NCBI GenBank assembly: GCA_023701385.1
Contig: JAMPXC010000007.1
Span: 36,222 to 100,221, forward strand
Length of the DNA: 64,000 bases
Reading direction: 5' to 3'
Origin: Pseudobdellovibrio sp.
Lineage (GTDB): Bacteria > Bdellovibrionota > Bdellovibrionia > Bdellovibrionales > Bdellovibrionaceae
Shown here piece by piece: positions 41,942-53,409 of this stretch. The notes under the pieces are model-generated. The model saw nothing but the letters and a program-made list of their open reading frames with translations, was not told the origin of the DNA and did not search any database. The position numbers and the translations under genes were made by a program. How positions within the stretch are numbered: the first letter of the stretch is position 1; each line of letters opens with the position of its first letter.

Positions 41942-44900
41942 GTGAATACTCAATATCAGCTGCGCTTAGAAGAAATTATTCTTCGAGCCGCCGGCAGAAA
42001 AAAAGAATTGTTCAATGTGGTTGGTACACAATCAACTGCGGCTATTTCATTTTTATTGTCTCAACATTTTTCTACTAATTTCAATGGTTTGCCGACGCTT
42101 GTCGTAGTTTCAAGTTTGGATGATGCTGAAATCTTTGCTAAACAAATAAGCTTTTTTTCAAACGAATTTCGCTGTCATATCCTAAAACATTTTGATGTTC
42201 AGCCTTATTCGGGGCTTTACCCTTCGCCGTCATCGTCGTGGGATCGTTCAAAATTTTTGTACTGGGCCAATCAACCAAACGCTGAAAAAAACAACATTTT
42301 TATTGCCCCAATTTCAGCGCTTCAGCAAAAGTCCGCGCCCTTTAATGAGTTTCAAAAAAGATGTCGTGCCATTAAATCCGGCGATGAGTTGCCAGCAAAT
42401 TTAGCTGAGTACTTGCATGACTTAGGTTATCAGCCAGCTCCGGTTGTTGAAGACCGCGGTCAATACTCTATCCGCGGGGGCATTGTTGATATCTTTTCGG
42501 TGGCCGAAGAAAAACCCGTTCGTTTAGAACTTTTTGGCGATCAAGTTGAAACGTTAAGATATTTTTCTAATGTTTCGCAATTAAGTGAAGATGAAACTCG
42601 CGTTTTGCATTTGGCTCCTGTTTATGAATATGAATTAACCGATGACAATCTAGAGTCTGTTGTTAAAAAATTTCGTAAACAATTAAATGATCGTCCGGTG
42701 CCACATGCCGAACGTGATGAGTTACTGCGTGAATTAACACAAAAGACTTTGTTTCCTGGCGCCGAATATTTACTTCCCTATTCTTATGATGGTTTAACTT
42801 CGCCGCTAGAACATTTTTCTTCGGGCTTAAATGTGGTCGTTGTTGATCCCGTTGAAGTGGCCAGACAAGCTGATGAATTCTATCAAGAGGTCGTTAGTGA
42901 TTATCGTTCGGCTGAAACAACTTTATTTAAACCCGAAGTTGAAGAACTTTATTTTTCTTTCGACAAAGTGATTTATCCTGAAGGTTCGCAAACTTTACAG
43001 TTTTCTAATTTAGCTTTTTTAACTGATGAATCTTTCACCGAAGAGCGTATTGAATATGAATCAAGCCCGCTCACTGAATTTACGCAACTAGCGTATAATA
43101 AAACGCCTGGTTCAACCGAGTGGATTTCGGTCGCTGCACCAAAACTGCAAACTTGGCGTAAAGATAAATACAAAATTTTTATTTCTTTTAAAAACCAAAC
43201 TCAGCTAGATCGTCTGAAAAATCTTTTAGATCGTTTAGAGGTTGGTTTTGAAGTGGCTCCGGCCTCTGGTAATGCCAGCTATGACTGGGATAAATGGTTA
43301 AGTTATCTTGATCAACCGAATCAACCGGCGGTTTTAATTCCGCGTGATTTGGGCGAAACCGTGCTACTTCATGAGGAACAAATTGTTTTCTTACGTGCCG
43401 ATGATTTCTTTGGTCGTAAACAGCGAGCGGCGGCGCAAAGCTCTTACGAAGAGTTTTCTAAAAATGCGAAGCGTTTAAGTTTCGGTGATTTAAAGCCCAA
43501 TGATTTAGTCGTTCACGTTAAACACGGTATCGGCGTTTACGAAGGCTTAAAAATTATGAACGTGGCCGGTATCGAGTCTGAATTTATTCAAGTGGCCTAC
43601 AAAGATAAAGATAAACTTTATCTGCCGGTTTATCGCGTAGGGCAGCTGCAAAAATTTTCAGGGGCTGCGCAAACCACAATTTTAGATAAATTAGGCGGCG
43701 TTGGTTGGGAAAAAACCAAAACCAAAGTTAGAAAACATTTACGCGATATCGCGGCCGAGCTTTTACAGCTGTATGCTAAACGCGCTGAAATCACGCGTTT
43801 TCCATTGCTATTAGATGAAATTAAATACGGTCAATTTGAGCGTGCGTTTCCGTATGATGAAACGAACGATCAACTGCGCGCCATTCATGAAATTCAAAAA
43901 GATTTTCACTCTGAACATCCGATGGATCGTTTGGTTTGCGGTGATGTGGGCTTTGGTAAAACCGAAGTTTCAATGCGCGCCGCTTTTCAAGCTGTAGCTA
44001 GTAAAAAACAGGTTGCCGTTCTTGCGCCAACAACTGTTTTAACCTTTCAACATTTAGAAACATTTAAAAAACGTTTTGCTGGTTTTAATTATGAAATCAG
44101 ATCTTTAAATCGTTTTGTTTCGACCGCTGATCAAAAGAAAACTTTAGCTGAGCTTAAAGACGGTAAAGTTGATATCTTAATCGGAACACATCGTTTATTA
44201 AGTAAAGATGTGGTTTTTAAAGATTTAGGTTTATTAATCATCGATGAAGAACAAAAGTTTGGCGTTCTTCACAAAGAAAAAGTTAAAAAACTTAAAACCA
44301 ACGTTGATACCTTAACTTTATCAGCAACGCCAATTCCTAGAACTTTAAATATGAGTTTTACGGGTGTGCGTGATTTATCAATTATCAACACGCCTCCGGT
44401 TGACCGCTTGCCGACCAGAACGTTCGTTTCAAAATTTGATACAGAATTAATTCGCAAAGGTATCACAGCCGAAATCGCACGTGGCGGACAAGTTTATTTT
44501 ATTCATAATCGCGTACAATCTATTTACGGCATCGCCGACGAACTAAGACAAATCGTTCCTGACGCCCGAATGAAAGTGGCGCACGGACAAATGGATGAAG
44601 AAGAATTAGAAGCAGCAATGCTTGCGTTCTTTAATCATGAGATCGATGTCTTAATTTGTACGGCTATTGTTGAATCCGGCATGGACGTTCCGCGCGCCAA
44701 CACGATGTTTATCGATCAGGCACACATGTTTGGCTTATCACAACTCTACCAATTACGTGGCCGCGTTGGCCGCAGTAAAGCGCGCGCCTATTGTTATCTA
44801 CTGATGCCTAAAGACAAACGTTTAGAAAAAGATGCGCAAGAGCGTTTAAAAATTATCCAAGACAACTCAGCTTTAGGTTCGGGAATTAAAATTGCGCAGT

Positions 44901-45475
44901 ATGATTTAGAGCTTCGCGGTGCCGGAAATATTTTAGGCGACGATCAGTCGGGCCATGTCAACTCTGTCGGTTATGAAATGTATATGGATCTGTTAAATGA
45001 AGCTTTAGCTGAAGCCAAAGGTGAAACAACGCCTGATCAAGAGCTTGATCCAGAAATTAATTTACGAATTCCTGCCCTTATTCCTGATGTTTACATTAAA
45101 GATATTCGAATTCGTTTAAGTTATTACAAGGCTTTAGCCGATATCAAATCACAAGAAGACTTAGATCAAATTGAAAACGAACTTAAAGATCAGTTCGGCG
45201 AATTGCCAGAACCAGTTGTGAACTTAATGGGTTTAATGTTAATTCGCAGACAATGTAAAAACCTGGGCGTTCGTGATATCAGTGCGGGATTAAAAAATAT
45301 TTCTTTAGTTTTTACTGAACAAACCAAATTAAAGCCACAAACCGCTATTCAGTTAGCGATGCGTGAGAATAAAAAATATTCGATCACCCCAGATCAGCGT
45401 TTAAATGTACGTATGAATACCATCACTTGGTCAGGTGTTTACGAAGAGCTGCAATATTTATTAAGTTTAGTGTAA
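41942..45475 (+). CDS. mfd: transcription-repair coupling factor Mfd
   Basis: 1177-residue ATP-dependent translocase that removes RNA polymerase stalled at DNA lesions and recruits UvrA. The N-terminal UvrB-like module has RGQYSIRGGIVDIFS. The RNA-polymerase-interacting domain lies near residues 515-580 (DLVVHVKHGIGVYEG). Helicase motor motifs are GDVGFGKTE (Walker A), DEEQKFGV (DEXQ box) and TLSATPIPRTL, followed by QLRGRVGRS. The C-terminal TRCF domain is present. The start is GTG 41942, behind AGGA at a rather long ten-base distance. It is divergent from nuoA and convergent with the FecR-like gene, three bases apart. Confidence 0.96.
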   Translation: MNTQYQLRLEEIILRAAGRKKELFNVVGTQSTAAISFLLSQHFSTNFNGLPTLVVVSSLDDAEIFAKQISFFSNEFRCHILKHFDVQPYSGLYPSPSSSWDRSKFLYWANQPNAEKNNIFIAPISALQQKSAPFNEFQKRCRAIKSGDELPANLAEYLHDLGYQPAPVVEDRGQYSIRGGIVDIFSVAEEKPVRLELFGDQVETLRYFSNVSQLSEDETRVLHLAPVYEYELTDDNLESVVKKFRKQLNDRPVPHAERDELLRELTQKTLFPGAEYLLPYSYDGLTSPLEHFSSGLNVVVVDPVEVARQADEFYQEVVSDYRSAETTLFKPEVEELYFSFDKVIYPEGSQTLQFSNLAFLTDESFTEERIEYESSPLTEFTQLAYNKTPGSTEWISVAAPKLQTWRKDKYKIFISFKNQTQLDRLKNLLDRLEVGFEVAPASGNASYDWDKWLSYLDQPNQPAVLIPRDLGETVLLHEEQIVFLRADDFFGRKQRAAAQSSYEEFSKNAKRLSFGDLKPNDLVVHVKHGIGVYEGLKIMNVAGIESEFIQVAYKDKDKLYLPVYRVGQLQKFSGAAQTTILDKLGGVGWEKTKTKVRKHLRDIAAELLQLYAKRAEITRFPLLLDEIKYGQFERAFPYDETNDQLRAIHEIQKDFHSEHPMDRLVCGDVGFGKTEVSMRAAFQAVASKKQVAVLAPTTVLTFQHLETFKKRFAGFNYEIRSLNRFVSTADQKKTLAELKDGKVDILIGTHRLLSKDVVFKDLGLLIIDEEQKFGVLHKEKVKKLKTNVDTLTLSATPIPRTLNMSFTGVRDLSIINTPPVDRLPTRTFVSKFDTELIRKGITAEIARGGQVYFIHNRVQSIYGIADELRQIVPDARMKVAHGQMDEEELEAAMLAFFNHEIDVLICTAIVESGMDVPRANTMFIDQAHMFGLSQLYQLRGRVGRSKARAYCYLLMPKDKRLEKDAQERLKIIQDNSALGSGIKIAQYDLELRGAGNILGDDQSGHVNSVGYEMYMDLLNEALAEAKGETTPDQELDPEINLRIPALIPDVYIKDIRIRLSYYKALADIKSQEDLDQIENELKDQFGELPEPVVNLMGLMLIRRQCKNLGVRDISAGLKNISLVFTEQTKLKPQTAIQLAMRENKKYSITPDQRLNVRMNTITWSGVYEELQYLLSLV

Positions 45476-45478
45476 CTA

Positions 45479-46240
45479 TTATTCAGGATAAACCACTTGA
45501 ATATCAGCTAAGCGATCTTTTTTGCCCTTTTTCACGCGTGCTTTTTTACCCGCTTTAATTATGGCCGGCTTTTGCTCGTCAAAAACATAATCGCTAGCCG
45601 CTAGGTTTTCTTCTTTAGCAGATGATTTCTTACGACTCTTTTTTAATTTAATAATACGAACTTTAACCGAACCCTTATCAACTGAAATTTCTTCACCATT
45701 AAGCTCGGCAATTTCTTGGCTTAAATCAACATTGTATTTTGTACCTATTGGTGTGATGCCCGCATGATTGGTAACAACCTCAAAAACGCCATCTTGTGTA
45801 GGTTTACATTCTTTTTCACGTTCAAGGTGATTCGACGAAAAAACCGCTCTACCTGATTGCATTTGAAAACTTACACTACAAATTTTTTTATCTGAAGATT
45901 TATTTAACTCTAAAGCTTTAAGTGTAGTCATTGGAAGAAGTTCAATCACTTGCCCGGTGCTTGGTAAAATTAACTGCGCTTTTCCTGATTTAGAAGAAAT
46001 CGTCATGCCTGGCATTATTTCTAAATTTTCATCTACAGAAATTTCTTCGCCCTGCTCGTTAGTTACAACTAGCGAATCAGATCCATAAACAATCATTTTA
46101 GGAAGTGTTTTTGTCGATGGCGCTTCAACTTGTTCCATCACCAAAAGTAAATCATTGGCTGATGTTGATGCGCGCAAGCCACAGGCCATCGCCTCTGTTA
46201 CAGAGGATAAAATAAAAATCACCGACACTAATAATCGCAT
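45479..46240 (-). CDS. exported FecR-like domain protein
   Basis: 253-residue exported protein. Residues 1-19 form a signal peptide ending in AMA before C20, so it is cleaved by signal peptidase I or, if AMAC serves as a lipobox, lipidated. The mature part has FecR-type features (GMTISSKSGKAQLILPSTGQVIEL, then FQMQSGRAVFSS and GTKYNVDL), a beta-rich domain found in many envelope proteins outside true iron signalling. The phrase GEEISVD occurs twice, at about residues 64 and 183. The C-terminal 50 residues are very Lys-rich. It is the second gene of a pair with the outer-membrane protein gene 16 bases upstream. No sigma factor or TonB receptor is nearby, so a Fec-like regulatory role is unlikely. 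Confidence 0.68.
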   Translation of the reverse strand: MRLLVSVIFILSSVTEAMACGLRASTSANDLLLVMEQVEAPSTKTLPKMIVYGSDSLVVTNEQGEEISVDENLEIMPGMTISSKSGKAQLILPSTGQVIELLPMTTLKALELNKSSDKKICSVSFQMQSGRAVFSSNHLEREKECKPTQDGVFEVVTNHAGITPIGTKYNVDLSQEIAELNGEEISVDKGSVKVRIIKLKKSRKKSSAKEENLAASDYVFDEQKPAIIKAGKKARVKKGKKDRLADIQVVYPE

Positions 46241-46256
46241 TTAATAAAAACCCTTT

Positions 46257-47039
46257 TTAGAACTCGAGTTTAAGTCCCATGCCAAGGCCAGAGCTGGAAA
46301 GATTAGCCTCACTATCATCAGAGCCTAAAGCTCCTACTAATGGGTCAGGCTCTGCGTAAGCGGAATAGCCAGTATAAAAAACATCTAAATAAGTATTCTC
46401 TAAACCTGAAGAACGTAAGCCTTCTGCTGTGGTGCTTGGATCAATCCAATTTTCAATCCAGTTTAATTGAAACAAGACACCCACTTTGTAATGGGCATTG
46501 GGTTTTGCAATTAATGTTTCAACGATATTTTCCGAACCGTTATAGCTATCTTCTTCCCATTCAAGCTGATGAATTCCACCTTGCACGTAAGGTACAATCC
46601 ATGGCTCTGATGTTAAGTTATCTAAAGCAAAGTTTAAATCTAGTTTGGTGATTTTTAAACTTACGCCATCGAGGTTTTGATTTTCGTTAGAGTATGTTCC
46701 CATGCCATAACCGAAAAGGGCCGACATCGAACCTAAAGAAAAATTATATTTTACACCTATTTCTGCACCAATCACCGGAATCGGTTCGCCATCAGAAATT
46801 TCTTCGTAACTTTTGTTTTGAATTACAGAAACATGTTCTTCTGGGTAATACCGCTCGTAGTTTACAGAAAAAAGCGCCCCGAAATCTTTACGGCGATTTT
46901 TGTATGAATCGGTTAAATCTTGTTTGCTTTCAACAATGATTTCATCACCTTCTAAAGGCTCAGAATAATCTTGTGCAAACGCAAAAACGCTAAAGTTTGT
47001 AACCGCAAAGATAAGACAGGCTCGTAAGAGTGAATTCAT
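46257..47039 (-). CDS. probable outer-membrane beta-barrel protein
   Basis: 260-residue exported protein: a signal peptide of 22 residues (cut after FAFA), an acidic N-terminal stretch (about 23-45), then alternating beta strands rich in Tyr, Gly and Asn, ending in KLEF. The C-terminal phenylalanine and strand pattern suggest an eight- to ten-stranded outer-membrane barrel. No family is recognised. It is co-transcribed with the FecR-like gene that follows after 16 bases, so the two may work together at the outer membrane. It is divergent from the CapA-like gene, with 253 bases between them. Confidence 0.65.
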   Translation of the reverse strand: MNSLLRACLIFAVTNFSVFAFAQDYSEPLEGDEIIVESKQDLTDSYKNRRKDFGALFSVNYERYYPEEHVSVIQNKSYEEISDGEPIPVIGAEIGVKYNFSLGSMSALFGYGMGTYSNENQNLDGVSLKITKLDLNFALDNLTSEPWIVPYVQGGIHQLEWEEDSYNGSENIVETLIAKPNAHYKVGVLFQLNWIENWIDPSTTAEGLRSSGLENTYLDVFYTGYSAYAEPDPLVGALGSDDSEANLSSSGLGMGLKLEF

Positions 47040-47292
47040 ATCTTTTTCATTCTAGCTCTATTCGATTCTGGCTGTTGACCGTTTGTTTAAAATAGCTCGA
47101 ATTTCTCCTAAAAAGAGGACGAAGGTTTTAAGACCTTTGTCTGCAAGGCCACTGTCAAACTTTTAGACGCTGACTTTTGGTGTCTCATTGTAAATCACTT
47201 TACCATATTTCAGCTATTATCTCGATTGTATCTCTTCTCATGTGGAATGCTTATCGCAAACCCTCTGGGTATAACTTGTCGGGAGAACGTTT

Positions 47293-48366
47293 ATGCCATT
47301 GCGTCCGTCGAAATTAAAATTGTTTTTTGCGGCCCTTATTTCATCGCAGCTTTTAGTGTCTGCTGCTATGGCCGCTTCAGATGATATTATCATTAGCGCC
47401 GTGGGTGATGTGATGATGGGTACCAATTACCCTGATGAAAGCATGTTGCCACCGGATAATGGCTTCGGGTTATTTGATCCCGCTAAACAATGGATTCAGG
47501 CGGCTGATGTGCGTTTTGCGAATCTAGAAGGAACTTTATTCGACGGCGAACCACAACCGGATGGAAAAAAACCAGGACCGAATCGTTATTTATTTAAAAC
47601 TCCTACAGTCATGGGCCAACGTTTAATCGATGCTGGATTTAACGTAATCTCTTTAGCGAATAATCACGTTAAAGATTTCGGACAAGCTGGAATGCAGTCA
47701 ACAAAAGCAACTCTGGCTACACTGGGTTTACAATACTCTTCTAAAGCTGGCGAGGTCGCTTTACTTTCTGCCAAGGGTAACAAGATCGCTTTGATTGCTA
47801 CAGATTTTTACGCAGGTAAAAGAAGTATCACTAACCCGATCGCTGTGTATGAAGAAATTCGTAAATTAAAAAAAGAAGGCTATATCGTTTTAGTTTCCTC
47901 GCATGTGGGTGGTGAAGGCTCAACTCACGTTTCACTTGATGGAACAGAAATGTATCTTGGTGAAAACCGCGGCGATTCGGTGAAGTTTGCGCGCACGGCG
48001 ATTGACTCGGGCGCAGATTCTATCATCATGCACGGCCCACATGTGCCTCGTGCCATTGAACTTTATAATAAAAAATTAATTATCTATAGCTTAGGAAATT
48101 TTTTAACTGGCCGAGGCATCAGCACCAACGGCACGTCAGGGCAAGCCCCACTGATTCGTTATCAAATTAACCGTAACGGCGAATTTGTCGGTGGCCAGAT
48201 TGTTTCCTTTATTCAGAAAAAAGGACCGCACAGAATCGAAGTGGATAAAAAAGCCGGCGCACTCACAACAATTTACAACATGACGCAGGAGCAGTTTAAC
48301 GGAGGCGGTTTATCGTTTGAGAAAAACGGAATTATTCGCTCCGCTGGTTCAAACGCCTTACCTTAA
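47293..48366 (+). CDS. CapA-family (PGA_cap) metallophosphatase-fold protein
   Basis: 357-residue protein with a signal peptide (about residues 1-28, cut after AMA), so it is exported. The mature part matches the CapA/PgsA family of poly-gamma-glutamate synthesis proteins, with calcineurin-like metal motifs: SAVGDVMMG, ANLEGTLF, SLANNHVKDFG, SSHVGGE and MHGPHVPR with YSLGNFL. Members in bacteria without a capsule operon are often of unknown role, and no capB/capC genes are here. A role in envelope polymer processing is plausible. Start ATG 47293 follows GGGAGA. The gene ends in a repeat-containing 3' region and a strong terminator. Confidence 0.85.
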   Translation: MPLRPSKLKLFFAALISSQLLVSAAMAASDDIIISAVGDVMMGTNYPDESMLPPDNGFGLFDPAKQWIQAADVRFANLEGTLFDGEPQPDGKKPGPNRYLFKTPTVMGQRLIDAGFNVISLANNHVKDFGQAGMQSTKATLATLGLQYSSKAGEVALLSAKGNKIALIATDFYAGKRSITNPIAVYEEIRKLKKEGYIVLVSSHVGGEGSTHVSLDGTEMYLGENRGDSVKFARTAIDSGADSIIMHGPHVPRAIELYNKKLIIYSLGNFLTGRGISTNGTSGQAPLIRYQINRNGEFVGGQIVSFIQKKGPHRIEVDKKAGALTTIYNMTQEQFNGGGLSFEKNGIIRSAGSNALP

Positions 48367-48372
48367 AAGATA

Positions 48373-48424
48373 GGCCGTACCTTTTTGCGTAACGGCGCGT
48401 TTCAAAAAGTAACGCCGTACCTTT
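48373..48424. repeat. repeat element in the 3' region of the CapA-like gene
   Basis: GCCGTACCTTT occurs twice in direct orientation (48374-48384 and 48414-48424). Between them are the inverted pairs CTTTTTG/CAAAAAG and ACGGCG/CGCCGT, so several alternative hairpins can form. It may be a small REP-like intergenic element; a genome-wide search would show whether it is dispersed. Confidence 0.4.
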
Positions 48425-48433
48425 GTTTTTGCA

Positions 48434-48463
48434 AAAAAACCAAGGTTTTGGCCTTGGTTTTTT
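48434..48463. terminator. bidirectional terminator between CapA-like gene and ATP synthase operon
   Basis: Stem ACCAAGG/CCTTGGT (48439-48445 with 48452-48458) with a TTTTGG loop, flanked by A-run and T-run, serves the rightward CapA-like gene and the leftward atp operon, whose last gene ends at 48489. Confidence 0.88.
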
Positions 48464-48488
48464 ATTTTAAGAATTTGCGGTCTTAAAA

Positions 48489-48923
48489 TTAGTGGTGACG
48501 AATATTTTCGTTCACTAAGTTAATGCCTTCTTGAGCTTTTTTCGCGTCTTTTAAAGTTTCTTCAAACTGAGCATCAGTTAAAGATTCTTTTGTAAGTTTC
48601 GCGTTAGCTGCAGCCACTTGGGCTTTAGCTGCTTCTTCAGAGATCTCTTCTTTTAATTGAATTGATTCTGTAAGGATGTTTACACCTTCAGGATTTACTT
48701 CGCAGTAGCCAGAGCTGATAACGGCTTTAAAAGTCGAACCAGTTTCTTTAACTTTGAATTTTAAAATCCCAGTGCCAAGGTTAGCAATCATCGGAACGTG
48801 CCCAGGCAAGATATCAACCTCACCTGAAATCGTTGGGATAACGGCTTCTGTGATCTCTTGATCAACAACAACCTTTTTTTCCGGAGTTAATAAATTTAAT
48901 TTAAACACTTTAAACCTCTTCAC
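48489..48923 (-). CDS. atpC: ATP synthase epsilon subunit
   Basis: 144-residue epsilon subunit of the F1 part, regulating rotation and coupling. The N-terminal beta sandwich shows FKLNLLTPEKKVV, ILPGHVPMIANLGTGIL and a Gly-Tyr-Cys-Glu-Val strand (SSGYCEV). The C-terminal helical hairpin, Ala/Lys/Glu-rich (about residues 95-144), is longer than in E. coli. It is the last gene of the minus-strand atp operon and lies upstream of the shared terminator. Confidence 0.93.
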   Translation of the reverse strand: MKRFKVFKLNLLTPEKKVVVDQEITEAVIPTISGEVDILPGHVPMIANLGTGILKFKVKETGSTFKAVISSGYCEVNPEGVNILTESIQLKEEISEEAAKAQVAAANAKLTKESLTDAQFEETLKDAKKAQEGINLVNENIRHH

Positions 48924-48965
48924 TTAGAAGGCCGCAAACCGCAGCCTTCGTCGGAGTTTTTAAAA

Positions 48966-50390
<1,425 letters not shown>

Positions 50391-50457
50391 TTATTTTGAT
50401 CAGCTTTCAGCTGACCTTTTTCTAAAGGGCCTAACGGCCTTCCCGGTTAATTATTTT

Positions 50458-51333
50458 CTATTTAATCGCTTCCGCGCCCGATACGATCTCTGTTAACTCT
50501 GTAGTGATCTTTTCTTGACGAGCTTTGTTGTACGTCAGAGTTAATTTGTTGATCATTTCTTTCGCGTTGTTAGTCGCATTTTCCATAGCAGACATACGAG
50601 CACCATGCTCAGACGCTACTGACTCAGACATTGCTTTATAAACCGATAAGTTAAAGTGTTTTTTTAATAACTCTTCAACGATCGCTTCTGGAGATGGATC
50701 AAAGATGATGTCTTTAGAAAATTGCGAACCTTCTGCATCGAAAGAAGTTTGTTCAACTTGAATCGGAAGAAGAGTTTCACAAGTTACAACTTGAGAGATC
50801 GCTGAATGGAATTCATTGTAAACTAAACGAATTTCATCGTAGCTGCCATCAAGGTAGTGATTAATTAATTTTTCAGCGACACCTTTAGCTAAATCGTAAG
50901 AAATATCTTTATCTAACTTGAAGTAAGTTTCGATAGATTTAACACCTCGTTTAGAAAAGAAATCGTCACCGCGTTTACCGATAAAGAAAAAATCTAATTT
51001 TTCTAATTTAGGAGCGTTTTCAGCTCTGTATTTATCAGCGAACTTAATAATATTTGTATTAAAGCCACCACAAAGACCGCGGTCCGAAGTTAAAACAACT
51101 AAAAGAACTTTTTTTACAGAGTCTTTCGCTGTCATCAACGGATGAGTCACTTTTTGAGTTGCCGTAATGTTTGCGATAACTTTTTTCAAAGTCACCGCAT
51201 ACGGTCTCATATTTGTGATGTTGTGTTGCGCACGACGTAGTTTCGCCGCAGATACCAGCTTCATCGCTTTCGTGATTTGCTGAGTATTCTTTGTCGAATC
51301 AATTCGCATGCGAATGTCTTTTAAACTTGCCAT
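50458..51333 (-). CDS. atpG: ATP synthase gamma subunit
   Basis: 291-residue central-stalk subunit gamma of F1. It has the N-terminal helix MASLKDIRMRIDSTKNTQQI with the typical KDIRMRI..T..TQQITKAMK pattern, the middle Rossmann-like part with SDRGLCGGFNTNI and the C-terminal helix (ARQEKITTELTEIVSGAEAI), whose two ends form the rotor coiled coil. It lies 12 bases after atpA and is read in the usual order A-G-D-C. Confidence 0.96.
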   Translation of the reverse strand: MASLKDIRMRIDSTKNTQQITKAMKLVSAAKLRRAQHNITNMRPYAVTLKKVIANITATQKVTHPLMTAKDSVKKVLLVVLTSDRGLCGGFNTNIIKFADKYRAENAPKLEKLDFFFIGKRGDDFFSKRGVKSIETYFKLDKDISYDLAKGVAEKLINHYLDGSYDEIRLVYNEFHSAISQVVTCETLLPIQVEQTSFDAEGSQFSKDIIFDPSPEAIVEELLKKHFNLSVYKAMSESVASEHGARMSAMENATNNAKEMINKLTLTYNKARQEKITTELTEIVSGAEAIK

Positions 51334-51345
51334 CTAAGCCCTCAA

Positions 51346-52866
51346 TTATTTGCTAGCTTGGAAAACAGCTTTGAATTCGTTAAGTGCGTTAACTAATTCT
51401 TTTTTGTTATCGTCAGAGATCGCTTTCTTAGCCACGATATCTGTTAATACCGCAGAGTATTTTTGTTTTAAGAATTCGATCATTTCTTTTTCGTAACGTT
51501 TAACATCAGTTTCTGGGATTGAATCAACATAACCGTTAGAAGCCGCGAAAATCATTGCTGTTTGCTCTTCAACTTTTACTGGTTGGTATTGACCTTGTTT
51601 TAAAACTTCAACTAAACGACGACCACGAGCTAATTGGTTTTGAGAAGCTTTATCTAAGTCAGATGCGAAAGCTGCGAAAGCCTCTAACGCACGGAACTGA
51701 GCTAATTCTAATTTCATAGAACCGGCAACTTGCTTCATCGCTTTAATCTGAGCGGCACCACCTACGCGTGATACTGATTTACCAACAGAGATAGCTGGAC
51801 GGATACCTTTATAGAATAAATCTGATTCTAAGAAGATCTGACCATCAGTGATCGAGATAACGTTTGTTGGGATGTACGCAGAGATATCGCCCGCTTGAGT
51901 TTCGATCATGGGTAATGCTGTTAATGAACCAGCACCAACTGCATCAGAAACTTTAGCTGCGCGCTCTAATAAACGGCTGTGTAAATAGAATACGTCGCCT
52001 GGGTAGGCTTCACGTCCTGGAGGACGGCGTAATAATAATGACATTTGACGGTAAGCTTGAGCTTGTTTCGTTAAGTCATCGTAAATGATTAAGGCATGTT
52101 TCGCAGAATCACGGAAGTATTCAGCCATAGCTGTTCCTGTGTACGCTGCTAAGTATTGCATAGGAGCTGGGTCAGAAGCTGAAGCTGTGATTACAGTTGT
52201 GTAATCCATCGCGCCCGCTTGACGTAATTTTTCAACTACTAATGATACTGTAGATTGCTTTTGACCGATCGCTACGTAGAAGCAGTGAACGCCTTGGCCT
52301 TTTTGATTGATGATCGTATCGATAGCAATAGTTGTTTTACCAGTTTGACGGTCGCCGATGATTAACTCACGTTGACCACGTCCGATTGGTACTAAGGCAT
52401 CAATAGCTTTGATGCCCGTTTGTAACGGCTCATGAACCGATTTACGGTAAACGATACCTGGAGCTTTTAATTCTACGATACGAGTCTCTTTAGCGTTTAA
52501 AGGACCTTTGCCGTCTACTGGCTCGCCTAATGCGTTAACTACGCGGCCTAATAATTCTGGACCTACTGGTACAGATACGATTTGTTTTGTGCGCTTAACT
52601 GTATCGCCTTCTTTAATGTCGCGGTCTTCCCCGAAGATAACCACACCCACTTGAGATGCTTCTAAGTTTAACGCCATGCCCTTAACGCCTGATGCGAATT
52701 CAACTAATTCACCGGCCATTACGTTTTCTAAACCATAAACGCGGGCAACACCGTCACCAACAGAAAGCACGCTTCCCGCTTCAGCAACTTCAACCGTCTT
52801 ATTATATTTAGAGATTTGTTCTTTTAAAATACGGCCAATTTCATCGGCTCTGATTTGTGTTTCCAT
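51346..52866 (-). CDS. atpA: ATP synthase alpha subunit
   Basis: 506-residue non-catalytic alpha subunit of F1, with P-loop [11 protein letters not shown] and the family segment [24 protein letters not shown], cited here as REAYPGD and LHSRLLER. I chose ATG 52866, nine bases after GAGGA; the frame starts one codon earlier at a TTG. It lies four bases after atpH, in normal operon order. Confidence 0.97.
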   Translation of the reverse strand: METQIRADEIGRILKEQISKYNKTVEVAEAGSVLSVGDGVARVYGLENVMAGELVEFASGVKGMALNLEASQVGVVIFGEDRDIKEGDTVKRTKQIVSVPVGPELLGRVVNALGEPVDGKGPLNAKETRIVELKAPGIVYRKSVHEPLQTGIKAIDALVPIGRGQRELIIGDRQTGKTTIAIDTIINQKGQGVHCFYVAIGQKQSTVSLVVEKLRQAGAMDYTTVITASASDPAPMQYLAAYTGTAMAEYFRDSAKHALIIYDDLTKQAQAYRQMSLLLRRPPGREAYPGDVFYLHSRLLERAAKVSDAVGAGSLTALPMIETQAGDISAYIPTNVISITDGQIFLESDLFYKGIRPAISVGKSVSRVGGAAQIKAMKQVAGSMKLELAQFRALEAFAAFASDLDKASQNQLARGRRLVEVLKQGQYQPVKVEEQTAMIFAASNGYVDSIPETDVKRYEKEMIEFLKQKYSAVLTDIVAKKAISDDNKKELVNALNEFKAVFQASK

Positions 52867-52869
52867 CAA

Positions 52870-53409
52870 TTATAGTCCTCTCTTAATTAGATCTTCTTTT
52901 AAAATTTTTAAATGCGCTTGTGCAGAATCATCCATTGTCCAGCCAGCAACTTCTACTTTGAAGCCCGCCACTAAGTTTGGATTTTTTTCGAATACAAGTT
53001 CAACTTTTTTACCTAAGGCTTTTGAAGCCGTTGCTTCAACTTGTTTTAAGAATTCGCCAGATACTTCTTGAGCGGCAAATAATTTACCTTTTGTAATGCC
53101 CGCAGATGCTTGCACCAAAGAGCTAAATTCTTTTGCGATTTCTTTTAATAAAGCTACGCGCTCATTTTGTACCAATGTAAGTACGAAATTAAACGCTTCT
53201 GCAGAAGCCTTACCTTCTAATGCAGCTTTCGCTACAGTTAGTTTGTTTTCTGCCGAATTAAATGGGCTTTGAAAAAACGTAACAACATCAGCCGTAAACG
53301 CTTTAGCAATTTCATTTAATTGTTGGCCAACATCACCTGCTGTGCCACTTGAATAAGTCACATCAAATAATGATTTTGCGTATTTAGTTACAACGTTATT
53401 AGAACTCAT
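52870..53409 (-). CDS. atpH: ATP synthase delta subunit
   Basis: 179-residue delta (OSCP-like) subunit that joins the peripheral stalk to the top of F1. It has an N-terminal six-helix domain (KYAKSLFDVTYSSGT at the start) and a C-terminal part with the family pattern GKLFAAQEVS...VEATASKALGKKVEL and a final VEVAGWTMDDSAQAHL-like segment. The start overlaps the atpF end by four bases. The segment is colinear with atpF and atpA. Confidence 0.92.
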   Translation of the reverse strand: MSSNNVVTKYAKSLFDVTYSSGTAGDVGQQLNEIAKAFTADVVTFFQSPFNSAENKLTVAKAALEGKASAEAFNFVLTLVQNERVALLKEIAKEFSSLVQASAGITKGKLFAAQEVSGEFLKQVEATASKALGKKVELVFEKNPNLVAGFKVEVAGWTMDDSAQAHLKILKEDLIKRGL

